Notes under the pieces: generated by a model | Databases searched by the model: none | What the model saw: the letters and a program-made list of their open reading frames with translations, nothing else | Told to the model about the DNA's origin: nothing | Part shown: piece by piece, positions 1-10,100 of the stretch | Numbering within the stretch: the stretch's first letter is position 1 | Layout: each line of letters starts with the position of its first letter | Origin: Amia ocellicauda | Lineage: Eukaryota > Chordata > Actinopteri > Amiiformes > Amiidae | Direction of reading: 5' to 3' | Assembly: GCF_036373705.1 (NCBI RefSeq) | Contig: NC_089864.1 | Coordinates: forward strand, 2,288,501-2,352,500 | DNA length: 64,000 bases | Translations under genes and position numbers: made by a program

Positions 1-739
1 GTCTCTTTGGACTGCCTGTGTGAAATATCTGCCCATGTGACTGGACTGACTGTTGTCTGTCTGTCTGTCTGGTTCTTATGTTGACTAACAGAGGGGGGTG
101 GGGGGACAGAAATAGAAATACATATAACTGCCAGTTCCCAATGAAAATTACAGGGTAGCTGTAGTGTCACACGGTCAGTGGCTTCACTCACCTGCCTCCT
201 CCTTTACTTGGGCTGGGCACCGGCAGCACAGGGAGAGCGACTGTGCTGGCGGAGTTAAGGACACCGAGACATACCTGTGGAGAGAGAGACCCCATTAGTG
301 CTGCTGCCCCTCACACTCGATACCGTCCCCCTCTGGACAATTACAGACACACCAGAGCACATCAGCACACATCTCTTATGATTTTAGATATTGTATTAAC
401 GTTAACTATAAAGAAAATACTTATTAACGACCCACAGTCATATCTGTAATAGTAATTATACCTCACAAACATTGTATCATGGTAATGAAATAGTAATAAA
501 CAAAACTAAAAACTAAAAATCAACATTTCATGATCGTTATGCCCAGGGGCGTCATGAAGCTAAATGCTTTGGGGGGGGCACAGTCAGAAAACAACTTACG
601 ATTGTTACAAAAGGCTGGTATTTGATGCTGAAACATATTCGATTGGGGTTTGCTAAGGGTCGGCATCTAACACTGCTGGAGTGGGACTCTCTTATATATT
701 CATCTATTGTTAGTTGAGCTTTTGTCACAATTATACTTG

Positions 740-1250
740 TCTCTGATTCTGATTACTAAAAAAAAAACTCTTTAAAAATGGTGTGCATACAATATTGTAC
801 AAACTATTAGAACAGTTACTGCAACCGAGCTTTTAGTCCCACTGAACAGTAACCACCTCCCACCTGTCTGAGCCTCACTGGTGCTGCTTGTGATACTAGA
901 GCTGCTTCAGACCCCGTCTCTCTCAGGGACTCTAACTCTGTCTGCATGGAGCCCTTTCTATTCTCACCTCTTGCCAGTTGATCTTCTGGCTCAATCAAGT
1001 CTCTGTTTCTGATCATTAAAAAAAGTCCTTAAAAACTGTTTGCATAATGCCTTGTACAAACTATAGGAAGAATTAAGTCAATGTAATTGCAACTGAAGCT
1101 TTTACAAATATCCTCTTTACTTTACCACTAAAGCATGTATTTGGTTGTGTTGCTCTATTTCTGTTTTAACTGTATCACCTAAACAACAATCTCCACCTCC
1201 TACCTGTGTGACCCTCACTGGGGCTGCTACTGATACTACAGCTGGTTTAA
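740..1250. repeat. Diverged tandem duplication inside block A1
   Basis: The stretch from about 742 (a run of A after CTGATTACT, a GTACAAACTAT motif, then an ACCTCCCACCTGT motif) recurs in degenerate form from about 1003. The two units are roughly 260-290 bp apart and clearly older than the duplication of the whole block. The same pair occurs at 37100-37610 in A3. No coding capacity is evident. Confidence 0.6.
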
Positions 1251-1308
1251 AGGGAGACTTCAGTTACAGGGGCTTTACAAATAAATACAATGAATATGCT
1301 TTAATATA

Positions 1309-1529
1309 CAGCTCTGGAAAAAAGAAGAGACCACTGCAAAATTATCTCTGGTTTTACTATTTATACATATGTGTTTGGGTAAAATGAACATTTTTGTTTT
1401 ATTCTGTAAACTACTGACATTTCTCCCAAATTCCAAATAAAAATATGAATGGAATGGAATGGCTGCCATACATGTAGAGAAGCTGAATTTATGAAATTTT
1501 ACAGTGGTCTCTTATTTTTTTCCAGAGCT
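1309..1529. mobile_element. Miniature Tc1-derived element of the T1 family (A1)
   Basis: About 220 bp begins CAGCTCTGGAAAAAAG after a TA and ends with the inverse TTTTTTTCCAGAGCT. The left 140 bp and right 75 bp match the two ends of the T1 elements at 5886 and 45354, including the right-end block with GGAATGGAATGGCTGCC. It is therefore an internally deleted, non-autonomous T1 derivative. The last bases of the right inverted repeat and the following TA are missing here; A2 keeps them at about 26610. Confidence 0.85.
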
Positions 1530-1789
1530 AATTCATTTAAACAACAAATACTGAATGTACAGTTTCTGTCACTAAACCCCACTGTAGTCTGTGAAGGACG
1601 TGAATAATTCTGGAGGCAACTGTACCTGTTGGCCTAGTTAGTAGTATTACTAGATGTAACTTTTTTATTGATTCTCTGTTAAGTTGAGGAATTGAAATGC
1701 AGGAAAAGCATCTGAACACTTAAATAATAATAAAGTACCAAAAGTAAAATGATTGACACCAATTTATACTGTACACCAGTTACCCAAAA

Positions 1790-2470
1790 ACATTAGCTTC
1801 ACGGATTTTTTTTTTTTTAATAATTTTGCATTTTTGTAAAAACACGTTTATTGACTTGTGACTTCTTTATAAAACAACGTCTATTTTAATGTACTTAAAT
1901 ATTGTTTTAAGCAGGATTGCATACTTATTAAAAACAGAACATTAGCACAAAAACATGAAATTTCAGAACAAAAACAAAACGGCAGAAACGGGACAATATT
2001 CATGTTTCAAACTGCCTCTGAATAAACAAGAAATTAAGAAACGCCGCCTGCGCCAGGTACACTCAATGACGCGCATGCGCTGATTAAGGGTCTGTTTGCT
2101 AAATTGCATACTGTAGCTCTTGTGGCGAGGGATCATCTAAAATAAATCATATTTACTGTAATGTCTCTACATAGGTCAGACATACAAAATAACAGGAGAA
2201 AGCAACCCTTGGAACGCTGACAACCCAGACCAATACTGTTTATTAGGTAGTAGTATTTTACATTTTACAGATAAAAACATTCAAAATTGTAATACTTATG
2301 ATTAAAAACAAATTTAAATCAATTGCTAAAATCACTAAAAAAAAATTAAATCTCAAAGTGATTAAATTCAAAATAACTGAACATGTGCATAAAAAGAAAG
2401 ACAAATGTGCTAAAAGCAAACCTGCTAACCAACAAAAAATGTCAAATAGGTAATATCGTTGTACACCAAC
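1790..2470 (-). repeat. AT-rich interspersed repeat family (two adjacent remnants)
   Basis: Two AT-rich remnants share the motifs GTATTTTACATT and TTAATACTTATGATTAAAAAC with the repeat in block B (about 8650-8960) and with the 287-bp insertion in the Ig2 tail exon. The Ig2 insertion has target-site duplications, which identifies the family as a retroposon whose 3' end, on the minus strand, contains AATAAA. Block A2 lacks about 240 bp of this stretch. Confidence 0.6.
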
Positions 2471-2654
2471 ATTTCACTTCAGTACAGCTCTACACCGTCT
2501 TTTCAGCTTCACGAGAACCTTCTCCTCATCTAGTTTGTGGCCAGGGGGGTCTTATGCATACTTTCAGGGGTATGTTACTCAAAACTCCCTTGTAGAGGTA
2601 GAGGCAGAGGACCCCAAATGTGTGGCATAGGGGACAACACTTTGAGTGAGAAAT

Positions 2655-3160
2655 ACCAGTTCAAATCAATAGTTCCCCAGGATAACACTATTTTACTTTA
2701 GAAGGGGACACCTTTCTTCTGTCAATTGGACCTAAAATGGTTCTGGGGACTTTCTTCTCAATATTGGAAACACCCCTTGGAAAGCTAACAGCCCAATCTA
2801 AGACACAAAGCTCTGGCACTGGGGACACTATTCCCAGTATTCTGTTCCCAGTCCCACAAATAGCTCCCCAGCATGACACTAGTGTGGGTTTAAAGGGGAT
2901 CCTTTCTACTATCCAAAGGACCTACAATGGTTGTGGGGACGTTCTTTTAATTAATAAAAAGCCAGCCACTGAACGCTCACACTCCAATTACATTTAGGCA
3001 TGGGGGACACCCGTTTGTGTGACTATTCCCAGTTTCACAAATTGCTCCCCAACATAAAACTACTGTACTTGAAAAGGAAACCCTTTCTACTGTCAAAGGG
3101 AGCAGGAATGGTTTTGGGGACTTTTTTAAAAATATTTGAAAACAAAGGAAAAAATGGATC
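2655..3160. repeat. Three diverged tandem units of about 180 bp
   Basis: Units near 2655, 2830 and 3025 each contain, in order, a CCCAG...CACAAAT/GCTCCCCA motif, an AACACTA or AAAACTACT motif, a CTTTCTACTGTC-like segment and a GGTT(C/T)TGGGGAC motif. They are degenerate relative to each other but nearly identical among A1, A2 and A3. Short ORFs here are not convincing genes. Confidence 0.65.
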
Positions 3161-3300
3161 ACATGCCACAGGTTAACAACCAGTCCAGTCAAACCCTAAG
3201 AGAGATCAGGATAAATGAGGAGGAGGTACTAAAGGGACTAGCAGAATTAAAAACCAACAAATCACCTGGGCCAGATGGGATATTTCCAACAGTATGTAAC
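3136..3300 (+). pseudogene. Non-LTR retrotransposon reverse-transcriptase fragment
   Basis: The translation ends in a stretch with the residues LKTNKSPGPDGI. That is the entry motif of the reverse-transcriptase domain of non-LTR elements (CR1/L2/Rex-like), preceded by the usual helix with EEEVLKGLAEL. Only about 55 codons are recognisable, and the catalytic YxDD region is absent. It is a relic that predates the block A duplications, repeated at 28013 and 39491. Confidence 0.75.
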
Positions 3301-4074
3301 CCTCAGAGCCCCACTCCCCCATTTTCATATGTTTACAGTTAACAAAGGTTAAAGGCAGGTATTTTACATAGAATTACTGAGCACCAACTGGAGATTCAGA
3401 AAATAACATAAGTAATTGTTTGCCCCAACAAAAGTCTGTACAGATGTCAAAAACGTAAAGAAAACTAAAGGAGCTTATTAGAAATAACTACATTTATTGG
3501 AAATATTATACTTTTTAAGTGCTTCAAATACTTGACACCAAACAATACAATTTCAAAATCTGACCCAGCTGGGTATGATCTTGTGTAAAAAAATACTATG
3601 ACTCACATTTGACCTGCAGAACAAACAATACAGCCATTTATATTCGACTACCAACAGCTGCAATAACTACACTGCAGTGTATATACAATCAGACACAGGG
3701 AAACATAATTCAGACACCTGTCTTTTGAATAGTGTCACTTTAGTCATCATCACTTGCACAGTTTCTGTCTATGCACATGTCCATGTCTTCTTGCAGTGCA
3801 CATTATACTGCTGTGAACACACGTGTATGGTTTGCTTGTGAGCAGCCAGGTGTTTCATATTTGTGTCAGGTTGCATTTGTCTACATAGTCTTTGGTTTCC
3901 TCGGTTTGGCCGGTGCTGCTCTGCCTGTACGTGCCAACAGTGAGTGACGGGCGTTTGAGCCAATGAGAGGCCGTGCTCGCGTAACATTTGTCAACAGTTA
4001 AAGATAGTATTTCAGCGCTGTTTGTTTGGTCTTGTGTTCAAGTCTTTAACTGAATCACGTCTTTGAGTGTCCAT

Positions 4075-5228
4075 CTGTGTGTAAGATGCGTGTGTGTGTA
4101 GTCTGTGTGTGTGTAAGATGTGTGTGTGTGGTCTGTGTGTAAGATGCGTGTGTGTGTGGTCTGTGTGTAAGATGCGTGTGTGTGGTCTGTGTGTAAGATG
4201 CGTGTGTGTGGTCTGTGTAAGATGTGTGTGTGTGTGGTCTGTGTGTAGTCTGTGTGTAAGATGCGTGTGTGTGTAGTCTGTGTGTAAGATGCGTGTGTGT
4301 GTGTGTGTAGTCTGTGTGTGTGTAAGATATGTATGTGTGTAGTCTGTGTGTGTGTAAGATGCGTGTGTGTGTGTGTGTGTAGTCTGTGTGTGTGTAAGAT
4401 ATGTATGTGTGTAGTCTGTGTGTGTGTAAGATGCGTGTGTGTGTAGTCTGTGTGTGTGTAAGATATGTATGTGTGTAGTCTGTGTGTGTGTAAGATGCGT
4501 GTGTGTGTAGTCTGTGTGTGTGTAAGATGCGTGTGTGTGTAGTCTGTGTGTAAGATGCGTGTGTGTGTAGTCTGTGTGTAAGATGCGTGTGTGTGTAGTC
4601 TGTGTGTAAGATGTGTGTGTGTGTAGTCTGTGTGTAAGATGCGTGTGTGTGGTCTGTGTGTAAGATGCGTGTGTGTGTGGTCTGTGTCTAAGATGCGTGT
4701 GTGTGTGGTCTGTGTCTAAGATGCGTGTGTGTGTGGTCTGTGTGTAAGATGTGTGTGTGTGTAGTCTGTGTGTAAGATGCGTGTGTGTGGTCTGTGTGTA
4801 AGATGCGTGTGTGTGTGGTCTGTGTCTAAGATGCGTGTGTGTGTGGTCTGTGTGTAAGATGTGTGTGTGTGTAGTCTGTGTGTAAGATGCGTTTGTGTGG
4901 TCTGTGTGTAAGATGCGTGTGTGTGTGGTCTGTGTGTAAGATGCGTTTGTGTGGTCTGTGTCTAAGATGCGTGTGTGTAGTCTGTGTGTAAGATGTGTAT
5001 GTGTGTAGTCTGTGTGTAAGATGCGTGTGTGTGGTCTGTGTGTAAGATGCGTGTGTGTGGTCTGTGTAAGATGCGTGTGTGTAGTCTGTGTGTGTGTAAG
5101 ATGTGTGTGTGTGTAGTCTGTGTGTGTGTAAGATGCGTGTGTGTGGTCTGTGTCTAAGATGCGTGTGTGTGGTCTGTGTGTGTGGTCTGTGTGTAAGATG
5201 TGTATGTGTGTAGTCTGTGTGTAAGATG
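4075..5228. repeat. CA/TG-rich minisatellite, A1 allele
   Basis: About 1150 bp of tandem units of roughly 20-30 bp follow the pattern GTCTGTGTGTAAGATGCGTGTGTGTG, with variable TG number and GTAGTC/GTGGTC variants. The minus strand is open for hundreds of codons rich in His, Thr, Tyr and Leu only because the unit lacks stop codons. The array is shorter in A2 (about 615 bp) and A3 (about 790 bp), as expected for a hypervariable minisatellite. Confidence 0.95.
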
Positions 5229-5234
5229 TGCTGC

Positions 5235-5560
5235 TCACAGGCCGCTGTGTCCCACATTGAGCGGCGGCTCAGCGACAGTGACGCCATTTTACACGCCGCC
5301 GCAGCAGCAGACTGACCTGGCGTGACCAGTCGGCCTTCATATCCTTGCGTGTCGCAGCGAATCACAATCCACGGTCCTGTCGGTATATTCCGATGATATG
5401 AAAATACAGCTACAACAAAATGACATTAAAATATTCGTGTGGACTGTGCCGTTTGTTTCCCGTTTTCTCTTACACCTTCAGCCTGGGGAAAATGGCGCGC
5501 TGCGCATCCGGGCGGCAGACCTGTCACACATCCGCTTCACAACAGCAGAGCCAGACATCA
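5235..5560. other. GC/CpG-rich single-copy block beside the minisatellite
   Basis: Unlike the surrounding AT-rich DNA, this stretch holds many CpG dinucleotides, a GCCATTTT and an AAATGGCGCGC motif, and CCGCCGCAGCAGCAG. It could be a degraded CpG-island promoter, but no TATA box, first exon or conserved reading frame can be assigned. It recurs after the minisatellite in A2 and A3. Confidence 0.35.
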
Positions 5561-5793
5561 GGGTCATTTGTACTAAAGCACTGAACACACAATCACACAC
5601 AGGCGAAGCGCAGCTGCACATTGAAATGTATTTCCCGAAAAAGACGACAGAAAACAAAACGGCGTCCCTGTCCTTTTGAACAATCAGCTATTTAGCTCTT
5701 TCATCAACCTCCATTACCTATAACATAATTTTGGAAATTTTTTGAATTACTCTGCAAAATATTGCAAAAATTAAAAAGAAGGGGGTTGGATTG

Positions 5794-5888
5794 CTATGCG
5801 TTTGTTCCATCTGATCTGCTATTGTAGTGTTCAGGGGCCGCTCCTGGTGGGGAACCAATTAACCTACTAGTACCAAAATCCACTAATA
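5794..5888 (-). pseudogene. Remnant of the last exon of a third immunoglobulin-family gene
   Basis: The minus strand encodes the last 30 or so residues of the Ig1 tail, including the stop at 5794-5796, aligned with 30093-30190. The homology stops abruptly at 5888, where transposon T1 sequence begins. In A3 the same tail codons are followed upstream by the Ig2 gene, and T1 comes 3503 bp later. The membrane and Ig-domain exons were therefore lost here by deletion. Confidence 0.85.
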
Positions 5889-7445
5889 GGAGACCACTAC
5901 AAAGTTAAAAGTTTCTCTGGTTTTACTATTTATAGGTATGTGTTTGGGTAAGATTAAGATTTTTAATTCTATAAACTACTGACAACATTTCTGCCAAATT
6001 CCAAATAAAAATATTGTAATTTAGAGCATTTACTTGCAGAAAATGACAACTGGTCAAAATTACAGAAAAGATGCAGTGTTGTCAGACCTCAAATAATGCA
6101 AAGAAAATAAGTTCATATTCATTTTTAAACAACACAATACTAAGGTTTTAACTTTGGAAGAGTTCAGAAATCAATATCTGGTGGAATAACCCTGAGTTTC
6201 AATCACAGCTTTCATGCGTCTTGGCATGCTCTCCACCAGTCTTTCACATTGATGTTGGGTGACTTTATGCCACTCCTGGCGCAACAATTCAAGCAGCTCA
6301 GCTTTGTTTGATGGCTTGTGACCATCCATCTTCGTCTTGATCACATTCCAGAGGTTTTCAATGGGGTTCAGGTCTGGAGATTGGGCTGGCCATGACAAGG
6401 TCTTGATCTGGTGGTCCTCCATCCACACCTTGATTGACCTGTGTGTGTGGCATGGACCATTGTCCTGCTGGAAAACCCAATCCTCAGAATTGGGGAACAT
6501 TGTCAGAGCAGAAGGAAGCAAGTTTTCTTCCAGGACAACCTTGTACATGGCTTGATTCATGTGTCCTTCACAAAGACAAATCTGCCCTATTCCAGCCTCG
6601 CTGAAGCAACCCCAGATCATCACCGATCCTCCATCAGATTCAACACTGGTTGCGAGACACTGTGTGTTGCAGGCCTCTCCAGGTATCTGTCTAACCATTA
6701 GACGACCAGGTGCTGGGCAAAGCTGAAAACTGGACTCACCAGAGAAGATGACCTTACTCCAGTCCTCTACAGTCCAATCCTTATGATCTTTTGCAAACCT
6801 CAGCCTGGCTCTTCTTTGCTTTTCATTGATGAAGGGCTTTTTTCTAGCTTTGCACGACTTCAGCCCTGCACCTAGGAGCCTGTTTCTAACTGTCCTTGAC
6901 GTGCACTTCACCCCAGCTGCCATTTGCCATTCTTTTTGTAGGTCACTTGATGACATCTTACGATTGTTGAGTGACATTCGAATGAGTTGGTAGTCATCCC
7001 AGTCAGTGGAGAGTTGTTTTCGCCCTCTGCCGGTCTGTAGCTCTGTTGTCCCCAATGTCTGTTGCTTGACCTTGTTCTTATGAACCGCCGTCTTTGAAAT
7101 TTTAAGGAAGGAAGCAACCTGACGCTCACTGTATCCCTCTGCCAGTAAAGCCAGAATTGAACCCTTGCTTTCCTGACTCAAAACTTTCCTTTTCAACTCT
7201 TTTGGCATGGTTGTAAATTATTTTTTTATTCCAATTACTTTTGAGGTACTACTAGCACTGGTCCTATTGCAAGAGGATAGTGATGACCACAACAGTGGTT
7301 TTAATACTTTTCCTCGTTAAAGAAGATTTGGTTCAGGTGATCACCTACTCAGGAATTCAACAGACACTGGAATGGAATGGCTGCCATACATGTAGAGATG
7401 CGGATTTACGAAAAATGTGCAGTGGTCTCTCAGTTTTAGTATGTA
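5886..7445 (-). mobile_element. Tc1/mariner element T1, copy a (left end truncated)
   Basis: A Tc1-type element of about 1.55 kb carries a minus-strand transposase. The second copy, at 45354, begins with the inverted repeat CAGCTCTGGAAAAAATTAGG. Here the first 18 or so bases are missing because the deletion joined block A1 to the AGGAGACCAC of the inverted repeat. The right end, near 7420-7445, keeps CAGTGGTCTCTCAG but the outermost TIR has diverged. With both termini damaged and a catalytic residue changed, this copy is unlikely to move. Confidence 0.9.
6171..7208 (-). CDS. Tc1-like transposase, 345 aa, catalytic Asp replaced
   Basis: Tc1/mariner transposases bind element ends through an N-terminal paired-like pair of helix-turn-helix motifs and cut and paste DNA with a DD34E catalytic domain. 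Residues 1-110 fit the HTH region, with a GRGRKQLS linker near 60-67. The DDE domain shows QQDNGPCH with Asp249 and SPDLNPIENLW with Glu284, which are 34 residues apart. The first catalytic Asp, normally in a SDES motif, is Gly157 (SGES; codon GGT at 6740-6738). The length is normal and the frame is uninterrupted. The protein is predicted to bind DNA but not to catalyse transposition. The translation is identical at 45654-46691. Confidence 0.93.
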   Translation of the reverse strand: MPKELKRKVLSQESKGSILALLAEGYSERQVASFLKISKTAVHKNKVKQQTLGTTELQTGRGRKQLSTDWDDYQLIRMSLNNRKMSSSDLQKEWQMAAGVKCTSRTVRNRLLGAGLKSCKARKKPFINEKQRRARLRFAKDHKDWTVEDWSKVIFSGESSFQLCPAPGRLMVRQIPGEACNTQCLATSVESDGGSVMIWGCFSEAGIGQICLCEGHMNQAMYKVVLEENLLPSALTMFPNSEDWVFQQDNGPCHTHRSIKVWMEDHQIKTLSWPAQSPDLNPIENLWNVIKTKMDGHKPSNKAELLELLRQEWHKVTQHQCERLVESMPRRMKAVIETQGYSTRY

Positions 7446-7465
7446 TAAATATATAAAAATATTGC

Positions 7466-7740
7466 GTCACCGGCACAGCCCCAGCTGGGGATTTTAGGCT
7501 CCCCCCCAACTGTGCAGGACCCAGAGACAGACCTGTGGAGAGAGAGACCCCATTAGTGCTGCTGCCCCTCACACTCGATACCTTCCCCCTCTGGGACAAT
7601 TACCAAACCACAGCCCCCCCACAGGGCTCAGAGGTTTAGTCTTCTCTTCTGCACAGAGAGACAGTCAGTGCACTGACACAGACACACCAGAGCACATCAA
7701 CACACATCTCTTATGATTATGGACTCTCTCACACACACAG
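7466..7740. repeat. Recurring 270-bp module at the start of B
   Basis: A related sequence with CACCGGCACAGCC, GTGGAGAGAGAGACCCC and GCCCCTCACACTCG occurs here, at the start of the other B copies, alone at 44226-44510, and in shortened form near 230-370 and 36590-36730 in block A. On the minus strand CTCTCCACAG would be a good splice acceptor followed by a short open stretch. It may be an old exon or a repeat; I cannot decide which. Confidence 0.55.
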
Positions 7741-8029
7741 CAGGTCATTGCGGAAGTACTGAAGCGCTTACACTGATCTTGTCTGCAGATAACGGCACAA
7801 TACAGGCGTGTGGACGTGGGGTAATACTGAATTGTACACATTATACACTGGGTGAGGTTTGCTGCCAGTGATGGTAAGGACTGCCCCTCTGCTGTTCTCC
7901 TCCCCACCCCCTGGTCCTTCTCCTCTGTCCCACTCCTGATACGAGTTTGTACATTCAGTCCCAGACTCGAATAACTCGCTTCCCAAATCCTACACAAGAC
8001 CAGCACAGTGAAACAGAAATACTCCTGAG

Positions 8030-8260
8030 TGCTGGTGTGTGAGGCGCCCTGTCCCTCAATGGCGCCGCGCATCCCTGCAGCCCCGCCGCCTCTCGCAGCC
8101 TCTCCTGCAGCCTCCACACCGCACTGCGCATGCCCGGACGCGTCCGCCACTGGAAACGTGGCATGAGCGGCACTGTGACGCCCCACGAAATACGACCTCC
8201 TGATTGGCTGCTGGAGTCAAGTGTTATCGACCAATAGCGGTTCTAGAAAAGTATCCTCGG
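8030..8260. promoter_or_regulatory. CpG-rich block with CCAAT motifs (B1)
   Basis: The block is dense in CpG, with GGCGCC, GCGCATGC and ACGCGT, two ATTGG/CCAAT elements near 8203-8235, and a dyad around the CCACTGGAAACGTGG region. It resembles a CpG-island promoter firing to the minus strand. The minus strand is open from here for 173 codons, but that protein matches nothing I recognise. Copies lie near 19930, 47513 and 60247. Confidence 0.4.
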
Positions 8261-8639
8261 CTGAGCAAGACCGTTATGTATTTTTCGTGCAGAAAAGCCT
8301 GTCTGCCTGCAGCACATGAAGTGCGTTAATGAAACAATCATGATAACGGGTCACAATGAGTTGACTAAACGGTGTTTTTCAGCGAATCATATATACATTA
8401 TTTCATGATTTGCGCTGGATTACCTGCACCCGCCCCAGCGCTCTTGTTTTGCACAGATTTATCCCCACCCTGTTTTCATCTGGCATCGAAAATGTAATTA
8501 TATTTTAATCTCAATAACGTAATTTTAATGTCAAAATACAGTTACGTATACAAAATACAACATGACTATGCATAACCGTCAAAAGACATAATGCAACAAA
8601 TTTAATATAACTGACAGCATAGCACCATGCACAGCATTA

Positions 8640-8970
8640 TAGCTACAGTAAGGACATTTATTGTTTTATTGTTTAAAGTATTTTACATTCAAAAAAATGT
8701 AAAACATACACAATTTTAATACTCGATTAAAACTGTTTAAATCCATTTCTAAACTCATTTAAAAACTTTTTAAGCCCTAAAGTGTTTGAAGAAAAAAGGA
8801 AATCGCAAATAAATTCTAAGTGAATGTATGCATTAAAGCATAAAAACGATTCAATTCGTGAACAAATGGCAAACTGCCAAAACAACAAAATTGAACAAAA
8901 CAGTCAAATGCATCAGATCAATCAAAACGTATCTTTACATACCTAGACACTCTACTCTTCTGTGACTCCA
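8640..8970 (-). repeat. AT-rich interspersed repeat remnant (B1)
   Basis: This is the same family as the block A repeat and the Ig2 tail insertion, with TTTATTGTTTAAAGTATTTT and TTTTAATACTCGATTAAAAC motifs. It is present in all B copies. In B4 the corresponding stretch (about 60752-60965) is unusually divergent. Confidence 0.55.
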
Positions 8971-8984
8971 CACTGTTCCGAAAG

Positions 8985-9180
8985 TAACCACGTCACAGAG
9001 CATGACGTCGTCCCTCCACCGCCCTATAAAAACCCCGCCCACAAGCCCCGCCCACGCTGGCACCGAGGCGCCCCATTGGTCAGCGCTCTGCGCACTAGAG
9101 ACGCGATGATCAGAGTAGAGAATAGATAGAGAGCTTCACGGCACTTTTGTATGTAAAGAGGTACGCCATCTTGACTAGGA
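8985..9180 (+). promoter_or_regulatory. Promoter-like cluster: CRE, TATA, GC boxes, CCAAT, YY1 (B1)
   Basis: Within 190 bp lie CACGTCAC (8989-8996), TGACGTC (9003-9009), TATAAA (9025-9030), two CCCCGCCC Sp1-type boxes (9033-9040 and 9046-9053), an ATTGG (9075-9079) and GCCATCTTG, a YY1-type core (9165-9173). The order and spacing fit a plus-strand RNA polymerase II promoter. The GCCATCTTG would lie just downstream of the start site. It could drive the exon fragments at 11100-11234, but no continuous gene model can be built. Confidence 0.65.
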
Positions 9181-9183
9181 TTA

Positions 9184-10060
9184 GTGCTATGTACGATTCA
9201 GCATTCAGGGAGCAGTAACTGTAAATCATTTCCCAAGAAAGGCTTCACAATAATTTGTTACGTGGCCAATCACCTGCAGAAGACACTTGTCAGTAATTCT
9301 GTATGTGGCCAATCACCTTCCTCATTTATAAAACTAAGGCAAAAGAAAAAACGAAGAGGAGGGAGGAAACTCCTATTGTGATTCTTTTTTCGAAGAATTG
9401 GCGTTGATGTTTGTAAATGGTAGCTAGTGTTGAGGTCGTTAACCGGGAGATGTTCTATTCCATTCACCTAAAAATGTCATAATGTATATTTTTCAAATGA
9501 TGTGACTATTTTGCCACATATTCAGATTCTAAATCAGTCCTGTAACACTACAACCAAATGAATTAAAGGATGCCATGCGTACATATTCAACGCTAATTGG
9601 GATTGAAATTGAAACTATTTCGTCTTCATGTAGAATAACTGAATTTCATAACTTTATGTGATTTGTTGATAGTGAGAACTAATTACTGACATTTTCTCTG
9701 TATATTTTTGACAGCAACCAGTTGTGTGTGTTCACAGTACTACACACACACTGACAGGCAATACTACATGAAGTGACACTGTGTGTCACTACACACTACC
9801 TGTGTGAAATGAATGATTCTCCCCCCCACCTTTTTTCTTGTATGTTGTTAAGCGAGGGGCTCATCAGGTTCCAGCCTGTTCTCGCTGATGAATGAAACTA
9901 TCAGGCAGAAACACGCCTATGATCAGATGATGGGCATCATTGATCAATAGCTCTAGATCTAGTCCTGGATCTAATCAGACTTCAGTCAGAGGTAGTGACT
10001 CTGGTGGGGATGATGTAAACACAGCTGGTAGTGATCTAATGACAATGATAAATACATGAT
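9184..10060. other. Non-coding DNA between promoter cluster and SINE (B1)
   Basis: I find no recognisable coding or repeat signal apart from short CA tracts near 9740-9800. The sequence is preserved almost unchanged in B2, B3 and B4, as expected from recent duplication. Two GTGGCCAATCACCT repeats near 9264 and 9307 may be paired CCAAT sites. Confidence 0.4.
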
Positions 10061-10100
10061 GAGAGATCACTTATCTGTGAAAAGCTATTCCTTGTTTGCC

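Larger units (their letters stand above)
1..5888. repeat. Segmental duplication block A, copy 1 (A1)
   Basis: This block matches 36360-41870 (A3) along its whole length and 26575-30190 (A2) over its right two thirds. It carries, in order, a recurring 280-bp-type module near 230-370, a Tc1-derived miniature element, AT-rich repeats, a LINE reverse-transcriptase patch, a CA-rich minisatellite, a GC-rich block and the last codons of an immunoglobulin gene. In A3 the left edge lies about 270 bp upstream of the Ig1 start codon, so A is the spacer between successive Ig genes. Its right edge is a deletion junction with transposon T1. No intact gene is seen inside it. Confidence 0.95.

Noticed and set aside
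4075..5228. CRISPR-like array of direct repeats
   Set aside because: The units are variable simple-sequence repeats without distinct spacers, in a vertebrate genome; it is a minisatellite.
4012..5365. Long minus-strand ORFs (up to 408 codons) rich in His-Thr-Tyr-Leu
   Set aside because: They arise because the CA/TG minisatellite unit has no stop codons in several frames at once. There is no domain, start context or conserved length between copies.
7665..8186. 173-codon minus-strand ORF present in all four B blocks
   Set aside because: Identity among recent duplicates is not evidence of coding. The composition follows the CpG-rich block, an alternative frame is equally open, and no domain is recognisable.
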